From Aeromonas enteropelogenes (GTDB lineage: Bacteria; Pseudomonadota; Gammaproteobacteria; Enterobacterales; Aeromonadaceae), in contig NZ_CDCG01000006.1 of the NCBI RefSeq assembly GCF_000819845.1, positions 1-64,000 on the forward strand: a DNA stretch of 64,000 bases, read 5' to 3'. Positions 61,529 to 64,000 of the stretch are shown in pieces. The position numbers and the translations under genes were made by a program. The stretch's first letter is position 1; each line of letters opens with the position of its first letter. The notes under the pieces were generated by a model that saw nothing but the letters and a program-made list of their open reading frames with translations, had not been told where the DNA came from and searched no databases.

Positions 61529-62653
61529 ATGTGGCCTTATGTACAGATCAACAACTTGAACCAGATGCAGGGGCCCGTGACGGAAGTCGAGCGCCACCTG
61601 CTGTTCATTGGCACCGCGCCGACCAACACCGGCAAGCTGCTTTCGCTCAACACCCAGAGCGACTTCGACAAGCTGCTGGGCGAGGCCGACAGCGAGCTGA
61701 AAACCAACCTGCAAGCCGCCATGGTCAACGCCGGTCAGAACTGGACGGCTGCCGCCTTTGTGCAGCCAACCGACATGGACTGGAAAGATGCCGTCCGTGA
61801 GGCCCAGAAGACCCAATCATTCGAGGGCTGTGTGGTACTGGGTCAGGAGTGGGACGAGGCGAAAATCAACGCGGCCCACGCCCTCAACCAGGAGCTGATC
61901 GCCAAGTGGGGTCGATGGCAGTTCATGCTGCTGGTCGTGGCGGGCATCGTCACTACCGCAGAAGGTGGCCAGGACTGGAGCGAGTACGAGGCTAAGCTGG
62001 TCGCGCTGCAAGATGGCATCAAGGCCGAATCCGTCACCCTACTGCCGCAGCTGTGGCCGAACCTCGCCGGGGCCTATGCCGGTCGCCTGTGCAACCGTGC
62101 CGTGAGCATTGCCGATACACCTTGCCGGGTACAGACCGGCGCTTTGGTTGGGCTGGGTAACAAGCCAAAGGACAAAGACGGGGTCGAGCTGCCGCTGGCA
62201 ACCCTGCAAACCCTGGAACAGAACCGTTATTCGGTGCCGATGTGGTACCCGGACTATGACGGCATCTACTGGGCCGATGGCCGCACCCTGGACGCCGAGG
62301 GCGGAGACTACCAGGTGATCGAAAACCTGCGGGTGGTCTACAAGGTCGCCCGCCGGATGCGGGTACGAGCCATTGCCCGAATCGGCGATCGCTCGTTCAA
62401 CTCCACCCCGGGCAGCACGGCCGCCGCCATCCTCTACTTTGGCAAAGACCTGCGCACCATGGCCAAGGCAGCCACCATCGATGGTAAGCCGTTCCCGGGC
62501 GATATCGCCTCCCCCAAAGACGGCGATATCACCATCCAGTGGATCGATAAAAACCACGTCTCCATCTACGTGAAAGTCCGCACCGTGGACTGCCCCAAGG
62601 GGATCGATATCAACATCATGCTCGATTTGAGCATCAACAACGGGGAGGGCTAA
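61529..62653 (+). CDS. DUF2586 tail sheath protein
   Basis: A 374-residue protein of the DUF2586 family, the contractile sheath of HP1/K139-type phages in place of P2 FI. VERHLLFIGTAPTNTGKL and NRYSVPMWYPDYDGIYWADGRTLD are characteristic, and TVDCPKGIDINIMLDLS closes the protein. The tube gene follows after three bases. Confidence 0.85.
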   Translation: MWPYVQINNLNQMQGPVTEVERHLLFIGTAPTNTGKLLSLNTQSDFDKLLGEADSELKTNLQAAMVNAGQNWTAAAFVQPTDMDWKDAVREAQKTQSFEGCVVLGQEWDEAKINAAHALNQELIAKWGRWQFMLLVVAGIVTTAEGGQDWSEYEAKLVALQDGIKAESVTLLPQLWPNLAGAYAGRLCNRAVSIADTPCRVQTGALVGLGNKPKDKDGVELPLATLQTLEQNRYSVPMWYPDYDGIYWADGRTLDAEGGDYQVIENLRVVYKVARRMRVRAIARIGDRSFNSTPGSTAAAILYFGKDLRTMAKAATIDGKPFPGDIASPKDGDITIQWIDKNHVSIYVKVRTVDCPKGIDINIMLDLSINNGEG

Positions 62654-62656
62654 CCC

Positions 62657-63112
62657 ATGACCAGACGCATTTCAGGCCAGAGCTTCGATACCGAACTGAT
62701 GGGCGCCATGGTGCACGTCGAGAAAGCCAGCCTATCCATCACCGACAACAGCGCCGTGGCGCAAACCCGTGGGATTCCTGACGGCTATGTCGATGGGGAT
62801 GTGGCCGCAGAGCTGGAGTTCGAGCTCGATGCCAAGAACTTCACCCTGCTGAGCGATGCCGCCAAGCGGGCCGGTAGCTGGCGCGGGATGAAGCCTGACG
62901 ATGTGCTGTTCTACGCCGACACCGGCGACGAACAGATGAAGGTGGAAGCCTTCGGCGTGAAGCTGCAGATCTCTGACCTGCTGGATGTTGACCCCAAGGG
63001 GGGCAGCAAGGGGGTGCACAAGATCAAGGGTTTCGTCACCTCCCCCGACTTCGTTCACATCAATGGCGTGCCGTACCTCTCCGAAGACGACACCCGCCAC
63101 ATGAAGGGCTAA
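62657..63112 (+). CDS. DUF2597 tail tube protein
   Basis: A 151-residue protein of the DUF2597 family, found after DUF2586 sheath genes in HP1-like phages and in the expected place of the tail tube. MTRRISGQSFDTELMGAMVHVEKASLSITDNSAVAQTRG and GVKLQISDLLDVDPKGG are recognisable. The tube role is inference from position and size. Confidence 0.8.
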   Translation: MTRRISGQSFDTELMGAMVHVEKASLSITDNSAVAQTRGIPDGYVDGDVAAELEFELDAKNFTLLSDAAKRAGSWRGMKPDDVLFYADTGDEQMKVEAFGVKLQISDLLDVDPKGGSKGVHKIKGFVTSPDFVHINGVPYLSEDDTRHMKG

Positions 63113-63115
63113 CGG

Positions 63116-63325
63116 ATGGATCTGATCGACCGTGCCACCCAACACGCCGAGCGGATGCTGGCGGCCCAGCTGGATAACCAGCTAGGCCGCAGCCACCACC
63201 AGGGCGAGAGCCTGCACCACTGCGAGGAGTGCGGCGATCCGATCCCGGAAGCGCGCCGCCTGCATGTGCCGGGTGTGCGCCTGTGTGTCAGCTGCAAGAG
63301 CCGCGCAGAACGGCGCGGGCAATAA
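63116..63325 (+). CDS. TraR/DksA-type C4 zinc-finger protein
   Basis: A 69-residue protein with the C4 finger CEECGDPIPEARR ... CVSCKSRAE. Phage TraR-like proteins bind RNA polymerase and imitate ppGpp/DksA. It lies between tail and lysis genes, as in many P2-type phages. Confidence 0.88.
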   Translation: MDLIDRATQHAERMLAAQLDNQLGRSHHQGESLHHCEECGDPIPEARRLHVPGVRLCVSCKSRAERRGQ

Positions 63326-63337
63326 CGAGAACGGGAT

Positions 63338-63673
63338 ATGAACCCTATGCCAAACAAAGACCCCACCCTCTGGGCTGCCCTGCTGGCCTGGTTGATGGAT
63401 AACTGGCCCGCCGTTTCCGGGGCTCTGCTGGCGTTGAGCATTTCATTTATGCGCATCACCTATGACGGCGGCAGCGGGCGCCGCCGCCTGATCGAATCAA
63501 CCATGTGCGGCCTGATCACCTTGGCCGCCGCATCCGGTACCACCCTGCTCGGCGTCCCCTATGAAGCAGCCCCGTTTATCGGCGGTGTGGTGGGGCTGCT
63601 CGGGGTAGACATCATCCGCGAGCGGGCCAAGTTGGTGTTCAACAAGAAGGGAGACAGCAATGCCGCGCAGTAA
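63338..63673 (+). CDS. Holin
   Basis: A 111-residue membrane protein with three hydrophobic helices (VSGALLALSISFM, LITLAAASGTTLLGV, FIGGVVGLLGVDII) and a charged C-terminus, as in lambda-type phage holins. Its last 14 bases overlap the endolysin gene. It should release the endolysin through the inner membrane. Confidence 0.85.
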   Translation: MNPMPNKDPTLWAALLAWLMDNWPAVSGALLALSISFMRITYDGGSGRRRLIESTMCGLITLAAASGTTLLGVPYEAAPFIGGVVGLLGVDIIRERAKLVFNKKGDSNAAQ

Positions 63674-64000
63674 CTGCCACCCGCAGGTGGCCGCCTTTCT
63701 CGACATGATCGCCTTTTCAGAAGGCACCAAGGGCCGGGGCGATGACGGTTACAACAAGCTGGTCAATCCGGCGGGGTTCTTCACCGACTACCGCACCCAT
63801 CCGAACGTGCTGGTGCAGGTCAATCAGACCCTGAAAAGCACCGCTGCGGGCCGCTATCAGCACCTGTCAAAGCACTGGGCCCACTACCGCGATCAGCTCG
63901 GCCTGCCGGACTTTGGCCCCGAGTCGCAAGATGCCTGGGCAATCCAGCTGATCCGCGAGCGCAAGGCACTGGACGATGTGCTCAAGGGCCGCATCAGCCA
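63660..64000 (+). CDS. Endolysin, lambda R-type lytic transglycosylase (cut by window edge)
   Basis: The first 113 residues of a GH104 family endolysin. The catalytic Glu is residue 21 in FSEGT, followed by FFTDYRTHPNVLVQVN and KSTAAGRYQHLSKHWAHYRDQLGLPDFGPESQDAWA, which follows lambda R almost position by position. It lacks a signal peptide and so depends on the holin. The gene runs off the right edge. Confidence 0.92.
   Translation, partial: MPRSNCHPQVAAFLDMIAFSEGTKGRGDDGYNKLVNPAGFFTDYRTHPNVLVQVNQTLKSTAAGRYQHLSKHWAHYRDQLGLPDFGPESQDAWAIQLIRERKALDDVLKGRIS

Overview
The window looks like a GC-rich gammaproteobacterial chromosome, most likely Aeromonas. The evidence is gene order (tRNA-Tyr/tRNA-Gly/tufB beside coaA, murB-birA, bamD/rluD-pgeF-clpB), the protein sequences, and a P2/HP1/K139-type prophage that resembles the Aeromonas phage phiO18P lineage. 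The species call is from recognition, not from a search.

Host part (1 to about 41,380). The left edge holds the start of tufB, read leftwards behind tRNA-Tyr, tRNA-Gly and a damaged tRNA-Thr, under a promoter with a GC-rich discriminator. Next come coaA, murB-birA, the KtrAB potassium uptake pair, an AraC/RclR-like regulator divergent from a CxxC carboxymuconolactone-decarboxylase protein and a DUF417 membrane protein, topB, a two-gene signalling unit (REC-cNMP-histidine kinase plus a stand-alone receiver), and torC-torA for TMAO/S-oxide respiration. Further on are an OmpR/histidine kinase pair flanked by two PepSY proteins, msrP-msrQ, a frameshifted DUF1097 gene, the glrK-qseG-glrR system, a YnhF-like small protein, FolK-like/FolM pterin genes, a CBS protein, a DUF2301 protein, a solute-binding protein, asnC/asnA, clpB-pgeF-rluD/bamD, and a thiol cluster (cysteine desulfidase, cystine symporter, CoA-disulfide-reductase-like flavoprotein).

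Prophage part (about 41,380 to beyond 64,000). Integrase is followed by a repressor operon carrying three extra genes (coiled-coil/membrane and zinc-ribbon proteins), which is the position where related phages keep exclusion genes. Divergent from it runs the early operon: Cox-like, CII-like, several small proteins, a rolling-circle replication protein, a DnaQ-like exonuclease and more small proteins. A secreted repeat protein and an Ogr-like activator sit between the early and late halves. The late part has portal, an extra terminase-ATPase paralogue and terminase leftwards. Rightwards are scaffold, capsid, small terminase, head and tail completion, DUF2586 sheath, DUF2597 tube, a DksA-like zinc finger, holin and a lambda R-type endolysin cut by the window edge. 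No right attachment site is visible.

Strongest leads: the terminase paralogue embedded in the late operon with a 98-bp near-identical tract; the repressor-linked membrane module; a GlrR lacking the sigma-54 contact loop; a tRNA-Thr without an anticodon loop; a structured RNA downstream of asnA; and a three-repeat cysteine protein in the prophage.
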